Source: Breviolum minutum Mf 1.05b.01 (taxonomy: Eukaryota > Sar > Dinophyceae > Suessiales > Symbiodiniaceae). From it: a stretch of DNA of 64,000 nucleotides. The position numbers and the translations under genes are program-made. Positions 9,968-23,236 of the stretch are shown piece by piece; position 1 is the first letter of the stretch, and the number at the start of each line of letters is the position of its first letter. Where the stretch lies: the NCBI GenBank assembly GCA_000507305.1, contig DF241720.1:2508-66507 (forward strand), written 5' to 3'. The notes below the pieces were generated by a model that was not told where the DNA came from, did not search any database, and saw nothing but the letters and a program-made list of their open reading frames with translations.

Positions 9968-12792
9968 CAAAAAGTCTAGAATATCACATGGAAATTATCA
10001 AAGCCGGTGAGACATCTTGAAACGAAATGGCTGCAAGATATTCTTGGCTTCTTCAAAGCATTAAAAAGTTAACATGAATCAAAATCCAGGTCAGCATTCC
10101 GTCATGCGTGGAGATACAGATGTTGTTTGGCAATGTTAAATACTCGTGATGCACCTAATGGAGCACCTGAAGCATCTCACATGACCTTTGCACTTGAAAC
10201 CAAAAACTAAAATCTGTTTATCCAAAAGGTTGGATGCTTAAACAAGTCAACAGCACTTCGGTGAGCGCTATGGTTTTGTCTTTATGCAGCCCAGAAACCC
10301 GTTGATCAGAAAGAAGTCTTTCTTCAAACTGATGTCAGATTCGAAGGAAAAACCTAAGACTCGGGCGACGGCACACGGTGCCAAAGAAACTGCTCAAACA
10401 TCTTCAAACACAACGGGAGGAGCTCAAAAACTTCCAAAAAAAAAACACAGATTTTTCAATCAGCTCCAACAAGTTACAAAGTTGAAAGCTCAATCGATTT
10501 GAACAAGTCACGAAGGTACCAAATCCATGCAAATGTCGATTTCTTTTAGATTGCTATTTTTTTGTGGTATGTATCGATGTGAGAAAGTGAAGCGCTTCAA
10601 AATTCTTAAGACGGAACTAGTGAAGTCTTCAATACTGAAAAAGGATGAAAAAGGAATTGACTCATTTCCTTTCCATGAACTCCAAAATCGAATTTGGACT
10701 CGAAATTTGGATGTAAATGCTTGCAAAAAAAGGCGATGACTGCCATTTTGATGCCACATTTGGGACTCAAAACAAAAACAAGCCAACCTCTAAAATATTG
10801 GCCCGAAGCACTCAAAGGACAAACACGTTCAAACACACGGGACTTTCCAAACAGCGCCAACAGTTTACAAAGTTGAAAGCTCTTGTGATAATCTTATGAT
10901 ATAATTCCTCAGTTCATGAATGTACCAACTCCATGCACATGTCAATCCTTATTAGGTAGCTGTTTTTTTCCGGTATGAAGAGTATCGATGTGAGGTTTAG
11001 TGAAGGGCTTCAAAATGCTCCATGAAGAACTCCGAAACCAAATTTGGACCTGCAATTTTGATGCTGATGCTGCACTGATGCTTGCATAAAAACCCAATGA
11101 TTGTCATTTTGATGCCTTGTTTAGGTCAGGACTCACCAAAAAGAAAACCAACCAACCTATCAACAAGGAACGTCTTCTTCATTCTTGGGTCGATCCGTAT
11201 AGGCATCTTTGAAGTTGTTGCCTGACGCACTTCCAAATTTCACGAAGATTTTTCTCATACATTTCACTATTTTCAATGTAGTTTGACATTTTATTGAAGG
11301 TTCACCAGCTTTCAGTCTTGAAATTTTAGTGTGTCTTGGGTGTTTCCTCTGGATCTTGGTCTGTTTGTTGAAGCAATGAGCAATGAAGGAACCACATAGG
11401 AACCGGAACTTCAGAACAACGTCTCAACATCATCCCGCTTGCCGCATTCAAGGATGCAGCCATCACTACCAGCCGTCACTCAAGAATGGAACCAAAATTC
11501 ATCTTCGTTAAGTTAAGGGCATTCAAAAAAAAAATCGAAACATTTACAATTTACAGCTCCAAACAGACTCTCCAAACAGGCTCCCAACTATAAAATTCAA
11601 GGTTTTAACATGTTTTAAAATTTCAACATTCAATTTATTCACATTTTAGGCACCGAAAATCACTCACTCCCAACTCCCCACCTTCAAACCGTGGAGCCTC
11701 ACAGCGTCTGATGGGAAAACTCCCCCCGGTTTTTTTTCAACACAGGAAACCATATATTCGTACAAAATTCATACAAACATGTAGCAAGCATGCCAAAAAC
11801 TTGAGAAAAGCGAGCTGAACTTTGGCAATACTTCGAACAACTTCAAGAGCCATTGACTTTGTGGGACTAAAAAATGTGGATAATCAAAATATCAAAACAT
11901 TTCCGTATGAAACTTCTTCATGCAACCCAGTAACGCTTCGTCAGCACAAACTCTCTATTCCAGCTGATGTCGCATCATCTGAAAAACCTGCAGGGCCGAC
12001 GAATCGTCACAGCGTGCAGTGCGGTGGACTTGCGTTTCTGCTTGAGTCGGTACATGTCTTAGAAGCAACTTCAAGGATTCATCAATACATCTACAAGTCA
12101 CACCAGGCATGCACCAAACACTGCAATATGATTGAATTTTAGTCATACCAATAAATCATTTGTGGGTCATTGTGGATCAAACCTATCTTGGAAGGATCAT
12201 GGTATAGAAGAGTAGGGCTTGTGGAATCACAAACACAAAGAGGTGAAAGGGCCTTTCACACCAAGCGGCCAAATGGACACTGAAAGGGCCATTCACTCCC
12301 GCCATGGCTTGAAGGTACACCAAATTATGAACAAACATCCTTCTCCACCGTTTTTCCGCAAAACACTGGTGGATTCACAAACAGGAAGTGGTGAAGCCGC
12401 GGAACCTTCGAACAAAATTTTGTTCCCCAAGAAACTGTTCCCCCATTTTGGAAGAAGGGGCAGCAAGCAGAAGAAGCAGCATCTTTTCGTGTCGACAACT
12501 CTGAACCCCCGGGAATTCGCGACCTGGGAACAGAAACGATGAAGACGAAGACAACCATCTTTTGGACCAATGGAACTTCTATAAAACAAAACCACCGGTT
12601 TTCATGGCAAAAATAAACAAAAACTCTGACAATTTCACCCTGATGCTTGACAGTCGCTGCATCCAAAAGTGTTTGTCTAGTATTTGTCTGCTGACTTTGG
12701 AATTTGGAATTGATTGGCCTCAGAGCAAACTAAAAATCGCACAACGTCAAATTGCACGTTGCGAGCCTGTGCGAGAAAAGTCTTTGTATTTA
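9968..12792. other. Spacer between ankyrin genes 2 and 3
   Basis: Array flank modules only. Positions 9,990-11,440 repeat the upstream flank of gene 1 (4,440-5,450) and 11,440-12,220 repeat 5,460-6,290. The stretch at 12,219-12,560 resembles the 2,760-2,900 and 20,400-20,640 3' flanks (TTTCCGCAAAACACTG-like). No coding exon is supported. Confidence 0.6.
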
Positions 12793-13882
12793 TCATTTAT
12801 CTGTCATGCCCCTGTCCCTGTTGGTACTAGACTCCACCAGAAATTGGACAACCTCAAGGTGCCCATTCTGGGCTGCAATGTAAAGAGGTGTCATTCCATC
12901 ATCTGTTGTGCCTTGGTCTTTGTTGGCACCCCTCTCCACCAGAACTCGGACAACTTCAAAGCGCCCTTCCTGAGCTGCAATGTAAAGAGGTGTCATTCCA
13001 TCATCTGTCGTGCCTTGGTCTTTGTTGCCACCNTCTGTCCTGCCTTGGTCTTTGTTGGCACCGGACTCAACCAGAAATCGGACAACTTCAAGGTGTCCGC
13101 TTTCAGCAGCAATAGTAAAGAGGTGTCATTCCAATATCTGTGAGTCCTTGGTCTTTGTTGGCACCGGACTCAACCAGAAATTGGACAACTTGAAGTTGCC
13201 CCTCCTGAGCTGCTATATATAGAGGCGTTGCTCCATTGTCTGTCGTGCCTTGGTTGTTGTTGGCACCGGACTCCACCAGAAATCGGACAACTTCAAGGTG
13301 CCCCTTGTGAGCTGCCATGAAGAGAGCCGTTGTTCCATCATCTGTCGTGCCTTGGTCTATGTTGGCAGCCGACTCCACCAAGACTTGGACAACTTCACGG
13401 TGCCCCTCATGAGCTGCTATGTAAAGAGGTGTCGTTCCATCATCTTTTGCGCCTTCGTCTTTGTTGGCGCCTGCTTCAAGCAGTAGGAGTACGCATTTGG
13501 GACTTCCATTCAAGGCTGCCACCAACAAGGGTGTCTGTACATTTGCATCTTCAAAATTGGGACTTCGTGGCTGGTTCAAATGCTGCTCAAGCAGCTTGTC
13601 ATTATTTTGGCGACATGCCTCAATGATTTCGCGATCTTCTTCCATATCAGGAGGCAGAAACTCCAGGATCACAAGCTGTAAAACTTGCATTGCCAAGGTT
13701 TGATCATCATCCAATGGGCAATTGTCTTGAAGGAGCCGTAGTCGGAAGCGTGGGATGCCAATCTGCTGTGCCAAGCGCTGCTTTAACGCCTTTGTCGAGG
13801 CATCTGCAAACTCCTCTTTTTCGAAAACAGCAATTGATTCACCAGTCACTGCGGAAACCACTTCTACATGTGGCGCTGACAT
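12793..13882 (-). pseudogene. Ubiquitin-like/ankyrin-repeat gene (array copy 3), frameshifted and with a single-N join
   Basis: Starts at the conserved ATG at 13882 (MSAPHVEVVSAVTGES). An in-frame upstream ATG at 13909 is judged not to be the start, because the paralogues conserve the internal one. The ubiquitin-like segment is followed by ankyrin repeats down to about 13,111. There one extra T turns LYIAAE into LYYCC and a stop. Ankyrin coding resumes in another frame. A single N at 13033 is flanked by 29-base direct repeats (13004-13032 and 13034-13062). The last piece (12,793-12,996) reads TPLYIAAQEG, TPLYIAAQNG and ends NRDRGMTDK-stop. It is either a real pseudogene or a gene damaged by assembly. 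The extra T at about 13,111 is independent of the N. Confidence 0.75.
13034..13062. repeat. 29-bp direct repeat across a single N (assembly join)
   Basis: Bases 13004-13032 and 13034-13062 are near-identical and separated only by the N at 13033. The same configuration occurs at 3148 (53-base repeats) and 21396 (184-base repeats). It suggests overlapping contig ends that were abutted and not merged. Confidence 0.75.
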
Positions 13883-15440
13883 CAAAAAGTCTAGAGTCCA
13901 GAATATCACTCGTAAATCATCTAAAGTGAAACATCTCGAAACGAAATGGCTGCCTGAGAATTTGGCATCTTCAAAACATTAGCCAGCCATGCATCAAAAA
14001 AAATCATTCAAAATCCAGGCCCCAGCATGTCATCTTTTGTGGAGATACCGATGTTGTTTGGCAACGTTAAATACTTGTGATGCACCTAATGGAGCACCTG
14101 CAGCATCCTAAGATCTTTGCATTTGAAACCAGAAACTGAAAACTTTTCACCAAAAGTCGAATGCTAAAGTTGTGTTTTCATGCAGCCCAGAAACCCGTTG
14201 ATCAGCACGAAGTCTTTGTTCCAACTGATGTCAGATTCGACAACAAAACCTAAGACTCGGGCAACTTCACAGGGTGCCAAGAAACTGCTCAAAACATCTT
14301 CAAACACAACGGGAGGAAATCAAAATCTTTCAAAAAACAAAGTGAAAGTTTTTCCAAACAGCTCCAACACTTTACAAAGTTGAAAGCTCAATCAATTTGA
14401 ACAATTCATGAAGGTACCAAATCCGTGCGAATGTCTATTCGAGTCTATTCCTTTCAGAATCCCATTGCTCCCGGTATGTATCGATGTGAGACAGTTAAGT
14501 GCTTCAAAACTCTTAAAACGGATCTAGTCAAGTCTTCAAAACTGAATGAGAATGGACTCAATTCCATGAACGCCAAAACCGGTTTGATGCTGATGCGTGC
14601 AAAAACCCAATAATTGCCATTTTGATGCCTAATAAGACTCCAAAAAAGGAAAACAAACCAACCCATCGACGAGGAACATCTTCCTCTTCATTCATGGGTC
14701 GATCCGTATAGGCATCTTTAAAGTTGTTGCCTGACTAACTCGAGGATTTTCTCATGCATTTCTCTATGTTCATCTATTTTCACCATAACTTGACATGTTC
14801 TTGCAGATTAAACAGCTTTCAGTCATTGAATTTCACTGTGTCTTAGTTGTTTCCTCTTGATCTTGGTCTGCTTGTTGAAGCAATAAGCAAATGAAGGAAC
14901 CACTACCGCTGCTTCGGTGCAAAACCCCAATGTCATACAAACCACTACATTCAAGGATGCAGCCCTTCATGCCAACGGTCACTCAAAAGTGTTCGCCAAA
15001 ATTCATCTTCATCAAATAAGGCTTTTCGGGCGTTCAATTTTCCAATCATCGATATTTTTGTTTAAAGCTCCAAACAGGCTCTCCAAGCTATAAAAAACGG
15101 GTGGGTAAGTTAACATGTTTTAGCAACCAACTCATCTTGCATTTTTGATGATTTTTTTATGCACCAAAAATCGCTCCAAAATTCTTTCCGCACCTTCAAA
15201 TGGAGGTGAAAAGAGGCGCTCTCTGATGGCCGTTGTTCGTTGCCGTTTTTTATTCAACACTGGAAATCTATACAAACATGTACCAGTAGTGTGAAAGGCG
15301 AGCTGAACTTTTTTGAACTTCATTGAATTTGTGCAATACTTGGAAAAATGGCAAAATGAGCTAAGTTTCGGGGGGGACTGCGAAATTTCAAGAACCATTG
15401 ACTTTTGTTTGGACTAAAAAACTGTGGATGTGTCATGATC

Positions 15441-15467
15441 TGTCCGGTGGCACGGTGGCACCGGACA
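15441..15467. repeat. Perfect 9-bp-arm inverted repeat
   Basis: TGTCCGGTG and CACCGGACA flank a 9-base loop, and the same structure is conserved in the duplicate copy near 24,794-24,820. About 80 bases further, CCCTAAAGATC (about 15,543) pairs with GATCTTTAGGG (about 15,632), with TGACCC/GGGTCA inside. This forms a second, longer hairpin that is also kept in the duplicate. It could be a foldback element or a structured RNA; nothing decides between them. Confidence 0.7.
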
Positions 15468-16607
15468 GGAATCTTGCTTCGAAAGCTGAATGACATTGAT
15501 CACGAAGCCCTTACTGGTCCTCAGGAATGGGCCAAAAAACTCTGCCCTAAAGATCCTGACCCCTCAAAACTGGCTATACAGGTTCAAACAAACCCTTCCA
15601 TTAGAGGGTCATCCATGATCTTTAGGGTGACAAAAAAAAATCTTGAGTTGAAAAAGGCCATGGAAAATCACCATAGCTTTCAATATCAAGTCTCCAGTAC
15701 GAATATGTTGAATATGTGTATGCTAAGATGATCTGATTCACTGGAAAAATCGTGATTTGAAGTCATCACCTACAGCCACAACTGTTATCACAATTCGGAT
15801 CTATGGCGAAGAGCCGGGCTGCATAATGTTTGTTGTTTGGGAAAAAGGTTGGAGGCATCAGATCATCATCCAAACATCCATCAAACAAAAAATCATCAAA
15901 CAAATCATCAACTGGAAATACTTTGAGCGTGGCGCGCTGACTTTTTTTGGGGTGCGCAACAAAAAACAAAGAAGTTCATTCAGGGCCAAAAACTCCATGT
16001 GGCACTCATGGAACTCGGCTCCTCTAGCTGGTGGCACCGTTTCATGCCGCTAAAAAACCGGTCAAAGGTGTGGGATGACAACAAGTAAAAAACACACGCA
16101 TTGTTAACGCACAAAAAAGTGGCATGAACAACATGCTTGCAACAAATATACTTCGAAAGTACAAGTATATTTACAATTCACTATATGGAACCGTTTGCTT
16201 CACAGAAGGATTGCATGATCATCAGATTCTAAGTCCACTTTACACTGCACCCTGCATATAATATCTATTCCAAAAATATACATTATAATCATTATACATA
16301 CATCAATTGCAACATACAAACCGATGTATTATTTGTATATGATGTACACATTGTACACATTGGCATGCAGTCTCTTCTGCTCTTCTATCTTCTTGCATAC
16401 ACAAATATATAATGTACGAGTTTTCTTGGCAACCACCAGCCTTGTGAGTCTTGTTCACATGTCTGTGATACTTCACAGGCATGACTGCGCAGGGTGAAAT
16501 GGATCCAAAAAGAGTTGATTTCAACGAATGAAGCGAAGGTACCAGCTCACGGTGAACTAAACAAACAACAAAAACATCACCAAACAAAAACCGAGCATAT
16601 CATAATA

Positions 16608-16675
16608 TATTTACCTTCATTTGGTTGATTTTTATGATTTGTATGGTAAATGTAGGTAAATATACCATACATGGT
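16608..16675. mobile_element. Hairpin (MITE-like) element, family M1
   Basis: A TATTTACCTTCATTTGGTTG start is followed by GTATGGTA (16,641) pairing with TACCATAC (16,663) around an AATGTAGGTAAATA loop. The same element lies at the equivalent place in the duplicate (25,930-25,999), so it predates the duplication. Related copies are near 29,785-29,850, 30,388-30,475, 31,590-31,665, 36,285-36,340 and 62,731-62,842. Confidence 0.65.
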
Positions 16676-19600
16676 GAAGTTAGTTTTTTAAACACATTTT
16701 CCCATTTTCTTTTTTGTGTGCCAAAAAGTTAGCATCAGTTCACCTCTTTTCCGAGCTGGTGGTGAAACGGACCCAGCAAATCATGCTGAATTTCGGTGAC
16801 AAGGATTTTTCCAAAATGCAACCTTGACAACTTCAAATCTCAGGTGGCCTTCGCCTCAGGTGAGACGTTGTAGTGGCCGATTGGTCAGGCCCTTCACATC
16901 TTCTTGCAGTTGTTCCATGCGGTGGGTCATATCACGAACACGCAACAGAATGTAGATCACATCACCTCACGAATCAACATGCGAAAATGGCAGTTGCGCA
17001 GTTAAAAAGTACAAATCATGGGAAGCACGCTGTGTCAGCAATGGATCTTGACTATGTAGATGAACTGGTTACAGAAAGTCATATCATACATGTACATAAT
17101 CTCTATATCAATCTTAAATATGTTGTCCATCAATAAAGACTTTGTGCTGTGAGTGTTGTTGAACGAATCGTCAGTGTGACACTACTTGGACAGCAGTACT
17201 GGCAGCCAAGTCATCGCAGGTTGCACGGACATTGTCGTTCACAACGTCACTGCAATGTCGTTTGCAGAATCCATTGCGTTGCTGATCAAAAAAATGATTC
17301 ATAAAGTATGCTTTAAAATCTATTAAAAAAATATGCCATCTATGCCTATTATATTCTTAAGATAGAATTCAAATCTTGCTTGCGAGAACCTCTACATATA
17401 AACACCTTTTCCAACCTCAACATTCGCTAAGCGAAATCCAAACGAGACACCTTTCGTCACTTCACCACGCAAACTCAAAAGTCCAGTGAGCAACTCATGT
17501 GGTGACAATTCGCCTCAGGTGCCAACGGTGTCGTCATCAAGGTTGAGTTGGTCGCCGGTTGGAACGTGGCAAACCATGGAAAACGTGTGGCTAATAACTT
17601 CTCATTAAAACCCCTTAGGCCCTTAGGTAAGCAATGGTGGTTATATTAACACCCATTGTTTTAATGGTGGTTGGAATCCCAGGGTTCTCACTGCCCAAGC
17701 AAAATTATGTCAACTACTCCATGCTCTAAAGTACAAGGAGCAGCTTTCATGGATTGAATCCTCCGTCTGAAAGGGGAAAGACTCATTGATGATGATATGG
17801 AAACAAAGTTTAGGATTTAGATGTGACATGCATTGACATATATATAGATATTAAAATATCATCATATAAATAAAGAAAAGGTCATCATGGACTGCTTCTT
17901 TATATATTTATATTATATCATCATATATTATCCTCATCAGCATATCTATTCAAAAAAAATGTAAAATACACGTATGCTTACACACTCTTGCTTTTTACAA
18001 CTTCCAAAGAGGGCTCATTTTCAATATCCCCCACGTCACCTCCGCAACACACAGGACCAACAGGGTTTGTCGACGTTGACCTCAAATCCTAAGGGAAAGG
18101 CACCGCCTAAATCCACATCGAGGATGTTGAACAACTCGAAGCGATTCGAGATGTCCACCTTGGTGGAAAAATCCCATGGGTTTGCAGCCTCCGGATTCCA
18201 AGGTGGCTAAGATGATAAACCAGTTTTATTAGATTCATTTAAACAAATCCTTACTTAAGGGACTGCATGGGGAAACATATGTAATGGAAAAAGTAAACCA
18301 CAAAACTCAATAGGCTTAAGTGATCCTACTTGCCAGTAAACCAGAAAACTCATGTAAATTCAGTAGGCTTCACAGTCAACTAACTAGAAAATAATCAACA
18401 AGTAAGATCACTAGACCTTAACTGCCAACTAAGTAAAGTGAAACGTAGTCGACCACAGGACCAGAAACTCAGTAGACCTACGGGCCATCTAGGGTAAGAA
18501 TGTGCCAACCAGTGAACTGGAAACAAGCATGCAAGTAGGGCTCACAAGCTACAACCACGTGTGTTATATATATGTTGCATTGATTTGCATTGGTTTTGCT
18601 TAATTCACTATGGTTTGGTTTGACGTGTGGCTGCCTGGCTGACAGGAAACAACCTCTCAGTGTGCATGAACAGCGTGGTTCCCACCCCAGGCCCCTAACC
18701 ACGCACCAACAACGCACCCCGAGCAAACTGCATCCTATCCATGCGGGGAAAGTCCTGAATGTATCATACCAACATGAAACAACTCGTTATACAACTAAAT
18801 ATATGATAGTTTGATTCATTCAATCTACATATGTTCACTGTCTGTTTTATACACCCTATATACATCACCTAAAACCACATCCCACATTGAACCAGAAATC
18901 ATCAGCATTCACATCTGCCCTTCATCGTCCCACCCAAGTCGCATCGGCTTCGTCCAACACTCGGACAAACTCGCCGTCTTGGAGCCATGCTTGGAAAATG
19001 GCACCTCGAAATCAAAGTGGATCAAATGAAGCAGCCATGAAGTGTCTTTGCCATGGTTTGCCTATCTCATCATCTCAAGTGGTTCAACCAAAAAAATGGA
19101 AACTACTTGGTGGTTGAACCAACCCATTTGAAAAATATGCAAACGTCAAAATGGGTTCATCTTCCCCAGGGTTGGGGGTTCCACCTAGGAAATGTCAAGA
19201 AACTTCAAAAAAAACAACCGAGTGGAATGAAGCAGCCATGAAGTGGCTTTGCCATGGTTGGCCTATCTCATCATCTCAAGTGGTTCCAGTGTTAAATCGT
19301 TACTGTTTTTTTTGTGGATATCATGCAGTTCCCAAAGGGTGTTTTTTTTATGCCACGCAAATACAGTGATCATGCCATCTTCATGCCACTGTCAATCAAA
19401 TCTCTTGGAGGGTAAGAGGTTTTCTCAGCCAGGCACGTGTGATGTTGATGTTGTGCTCCTGGCAAGGTATGCAAGTCGGGCCATAGACATGAAACAAGCA
19501 ACAGGAAAACTGACAGCACATGAGATGCCAAGGATGCCAATGGTCAAAACAACAGCATCAATGAAGGAATTTCCACGACAACAACATCTTCTCAAAATGC

Positions 19601-21211
19601 ATTTCAGATTTTTGCAGGGCTTCCCTCAAAACATCCAGAAACCCTAGATGAAGTCGAAGGGGTGCCAGCTTTTAGCTGCAAGCAGAATCGGAGAGTCTCG
19701 TCCTTCAGCAGCTTGAACCTACAGAAAAACCACAGCATGATTGAGGATATTGAGGATGGAACACCTTCCACTGGGTTTCCAATGGATGAGGTATTGAGAT
19801 ACCTTGTCCTCCCATGATCTCTTTATAAAAGTAACTCTTGTGGATCCTCATGGAATATATGGTGGATCAAGCACACTCATCTTGAAAAGGTCGTTTGAAG
19901 CTAAAAGTGGTACACCACAAGATCAGATGTCTCACCGGAACATTGGACATTGGCCAATGGCCCGCTCAAAGGACAAAGCGATCGAAAAGGTTCCAAACAA
20001 AAGTCCATGGAACTTCTTAGTGCAACCCAGTAACGCTTCATCAGCACGAACTCTCTGTTCTAACTGATGTCGCTTTTTCGCAACATCCGTCAGGTTCGAC
20101 AATTTGTTGGTGACTTCTTCTGAAAAACCTGCAGACTCGGCGAACCGTCACAGGGTGCTGTTCGATGGAAACTGTTCAAACACAAAAGGGGAGGTGCAGT
20201 GTGGACTTGTGTTTCTACTTGCGTCAATGCACTCCGAAACAACCGGATGGATTTGTCAGTCAATGCAATTACAAGTCACGTCGGGGAAAAACACCAAAGA
20301 TTACAATCACAATACCTTTACAGTAATGATAATGCATCGTAATGCTACGCCATGTTATATATATATATATACCTATAGCTCTTTGTGGGCCAAACCAATT
20401 TTGCAAGGATCATGGTGTAGAAGAGAATGGCGGTCAAATCACAAATAGGAAGTGGTCAAGCGGAGGAACTGTCCAAAAAATATTGTCAAATTTCAGGCTG
20501 TGGAACGCGGCCCATCTACAAGCAAGGGGTGGCAAGCAAAGAAGCAACAATTTTTCATGCCAATTTTGCGCACAATTGCTAGGAAACCGGGATCCTGAAC
20601 CCGGGAAAAGCGACCCGCGACCACAAACGACGGAGACAACCATCGAGCCTGTGCAAGACAAATCTTCGTACTCTACAGGTCAAGCCCCTGTACCTCTCGG
20701 AACGGGACCCCACCAGAAATCGGACAACTTCAAGATGTCGAGCTGCTATGAAAGGAGGTGTTGCTTCATAATCTGTCATGCCTTGGTCTTTGTCGGCACC
20801 GGAGACAACCAAACATCGGACAACTTCAAGGTGCCCCTTCTCAGCTGCTATAAAAGAGGGGTTGCTCCATGTCTGTCCGGCCTTGGACCTTGTTGGCATT
20901 TGACTCCACCAAACATCGGACAACCTCAAGGTGTCCTTGGAGAACAGCAATGACAAGAGGCGTTTTTCCATTGTCTGCCGTGCCTTAGTCTTTGTTGGCA
21001 CCGGACCCAACCAAAATCGGACAACTTCAAGGTGCCCTTGATGAGCTGCCATGTATAGAGGCGTTGCTCCATCATTTGTCCGGCCTTTGTCTTTGTTTGC
21101 ACCGGACTCAACCAGAAATCGAACAACTTCAAGGTGGCCCATACAAGCAGCTATGAAAAGAGGTGTTCCTCCATCATCTGTTGTGCCTTGGTCTCTGTTG
21201 GCACCCGACTC

Positions 21212-21580
21212 AACCAGAAATCGGACAACATCAAGGTGTCCATGCTCAGCTGCAATGAAAAGAGGCGTTACCCCACCATCTGTGCAGCCTTGGTCTTTGT
21301 TGGCACCCGACTCCACCAACAATCGGACAACTTCGAGGTGCCCATTCTGAGATGCTGCGAAAAGAGGCGTTGTTCCATCATCTGTCCTGCTTTGGNAACC
21401 AGAAATCGGACAACATCGAGGTGTCCATGCTCAGCTGCAATGAAAAGAGGCGTTACCCCACCATTTGTGCAGCCTTGGTCTTTGTTGGCACCCGACTCCA
21501 CCAACACTCGGACAACTTCGAGGTGCCCATTCTGAGCTGCTGCGAAAAGAGGCGTTGTTCCATCATCTGTCCTGCTTTGG
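21212..21580. repeat. 184-bp direct repeat flanking a single N
   Basis: 21,212-21,395 and 21,397-21,580 differ at only about four positions, with one N between them. 184 is not a multiple of the 102-bp ankyrin period, so this does not look like natural repeat expansion. A misjoined overlap or two haplotypes placed in series is the simplest explanation. Confidence 0.8.
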
Positions 21581-22105
21581 ATTTTGTTGGCACCCGCCTC
21601 CACCAGCAATTGGACAACTTCAAGGTGCCCCCTCCAAGCAGCTGTGTATAGAGGCGTTGCTCCATCATCTGTGGTGCCTTGGTCTTTGTTGGCACCGGAC
21701 TGCACCAGAAATCGGACAACTTCAAGGTGGCCCATCCAAGCAGCAATGACAAGAGGCGTTGCTCCTAGATCTGTCGTGCCTTGGTCTGTGTTGGCACCGG
21801 ACTCAACCAGAAATTGGACAACTTCAAGGTGCCCCTCCTGAGCTGCTGTGTAAAGTGGTGTTCCGTCATCTGTCGTTCCTTGGTCTTTGTTGGCACCGGA
21901 CCCAACCAAAAATCGGACAACTTCAAGGTGCCCTTGATGAGCTGCTATGTATAGAGGCGTTGCTTCATCATTTTCCGGCCTTTGTCTTTGTTGGCACCGG
22001 ACTCAACCAGAAATCGAACAACTTCAAGGTGGCCCATACAAGCAGCTATGAAAAGAGGTGTTCCTCCATCATCTGTGGTGCCTTGGTCTTTGTTGGCACC
22101 GGACT

Positions 22106-22586
22106 NNNNNNNNNNNNNNNNNNNNNNNNNNNNNNNNNNNNNNNNNNNNNNNNNNNNNNNNNNNNNNNNNNNNNNNNNNNNNNNNNNNNNNNNNNNNNNN
22201 NNNNNNNNNNNNNNNNNNNNNNNNNNNNNNNNNNNNNNNNNNNNNNNNNNNNNNNNNNNNNNNNNNNNNNNNNNNNNNNNNNNNNNNNNNNNNNNNNNNN
22301 NNNNNNNNNNNNNNNNNNNNNNNNNNNNNNNNNNNNNNNNNNNNNNNNNNNNNNNNNNNNNNNNNNNNNNNNNNNNNNNNNNNNNNNNNNNNNNNNNNNN
22401 NNNNNNNNNNNNNNNNNNNNNNNNNNNNNNNNNNNNNNNNNNNNNNNNNNNNNNNNNNNNNNNNNNNNNNNNNNNNNNNNNNNNNNNNNNNNNNNNNNNN
22501 NNNNNNNNNNNNNNNNNNNNNNNNNNNNNNNNNNNNNNNNNNNNNNNNNNNNNNNNNNNNNNNNNNNNNNNNNNNNNNNNNNNNNN
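22106..22586. other. Assembly gap (481 N)
   Basis: A run of Ns inside array copy 4. Ankyrin sequence flanks it on both sides in different frames, so the stated gap length is probably only an estimate. Confidence 1.
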
Positions 22587-23236
22587 CCAGTATCTGTCCA
22601 GCCTTGGTCTTTGTTGGCACCGGACTCAACCAGAAATTGGACAATTTCAAGGTGCCCCTCCTGAGCTGCTATGTATAGCGGCGATATTCCAGGATCTGCC
22701 ATGCACTGGTCTTTGCTGGCACCGGACTCCACCAGAAATCGGACGACTTCAAGATGGCCATTCTGAGCCGCTATGAAAAGAGGCGTTGTTCCATCATGTG
22801 TCAGGCCTTGTTCTTTGTCGGCACCTGCTTCTATGAGTAAAAATGCGCAATTGAGACTTCCATTAAGGGATGCCGCACACAAGGGCGTGATGCCATTTGC
22901 ATCTTCAAAATTGGGATTTCGTGGCTGGTTCAAATGCTTCTCAAGAAGCTTGTCATCATTTTCCTCACATGCCACCATAATTTCGCGATCTTGTTCCATA
23001 TCAGGAGGCAGAAACTCCATTCTCACAAGCTGCACAACTCCTGGGGCCAAGGTTTGATCATCATCCAGTGGGCAACTGTCTTGGAGGAGCCGTAGTCGGA
23101 AGCGTGGGATGCCAATCTTTTGCGCCAAGCGCTTCTTGAACGCCTTCACTGAGGCATCTGCAAACTCCTCTTTTTCAAAATCAGAAATTGATTCACCAGT
23201 CACTGCGGAAACCACTTCTACATGTGGGACTGACAT

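Larger units (their letters stand above)
13883..20578. other. Spacer, copy 1 of a large segmental duplication
   Basis: No gene is supported in this 6.7-kb stretch. It is near-identical, with small indels, to 23,250-29,575. It holds two hairpin-forming segments (15,441-15,467 and 15,543-15,632), a hairpin element near 16,608-16,675, and a segment at 18,940-19,010. On the minus strand that segment reads GAIFQAWLQDGEFVRVLDEA, also present at 28,510-28,590 and distantly at 2,340-2,440. Short open frames such as 15,405-15,731 have no recognisable domain and differ by indels between the two copies, which argues against coding. Confidence 0.6.
20579..23236 (-). pseudogene. Ubiquitin-like/ankyrin-repeat gene (array copy 4), broken by gaps and frameshifts
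   Basis: Begins at the conserved ATG at 23236 (MSVPHVEVVSAVTGES), with the ubiquitin-like segment and about three ankyrin repeats before a 481-base N gap (22,106-22,586). After the gap, ankyrin coding continues in changing frames. A 1-base deletion lies near 21,979 (TTTTCCGG versus TTTGTCCGG in the near-copy at 21,075). A single N at 21,396 is flanked by 184-base direct repeats. An out-of-frame stretch runs from about 21,012 to 20,866. The far end reads into non-ankyrin sequence (RGLTCRVRRFVLH) and stops at 20,579. About 172 bases at 21,934-22,105 nearly duplicate 21,033-21,204. Either a very long ankyrin gene has decayed, or a repeat-rich gene was assembled poorly; the two cannot be separated here. 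Confidence 0.75.

Noticed and set aside
15405..15731. 108-residue plus-strand frame in the duplicated spacer
   Set aside because: The duplicate at 24,669-24,974 carries frame-changing indels, so the frame is not maintained.
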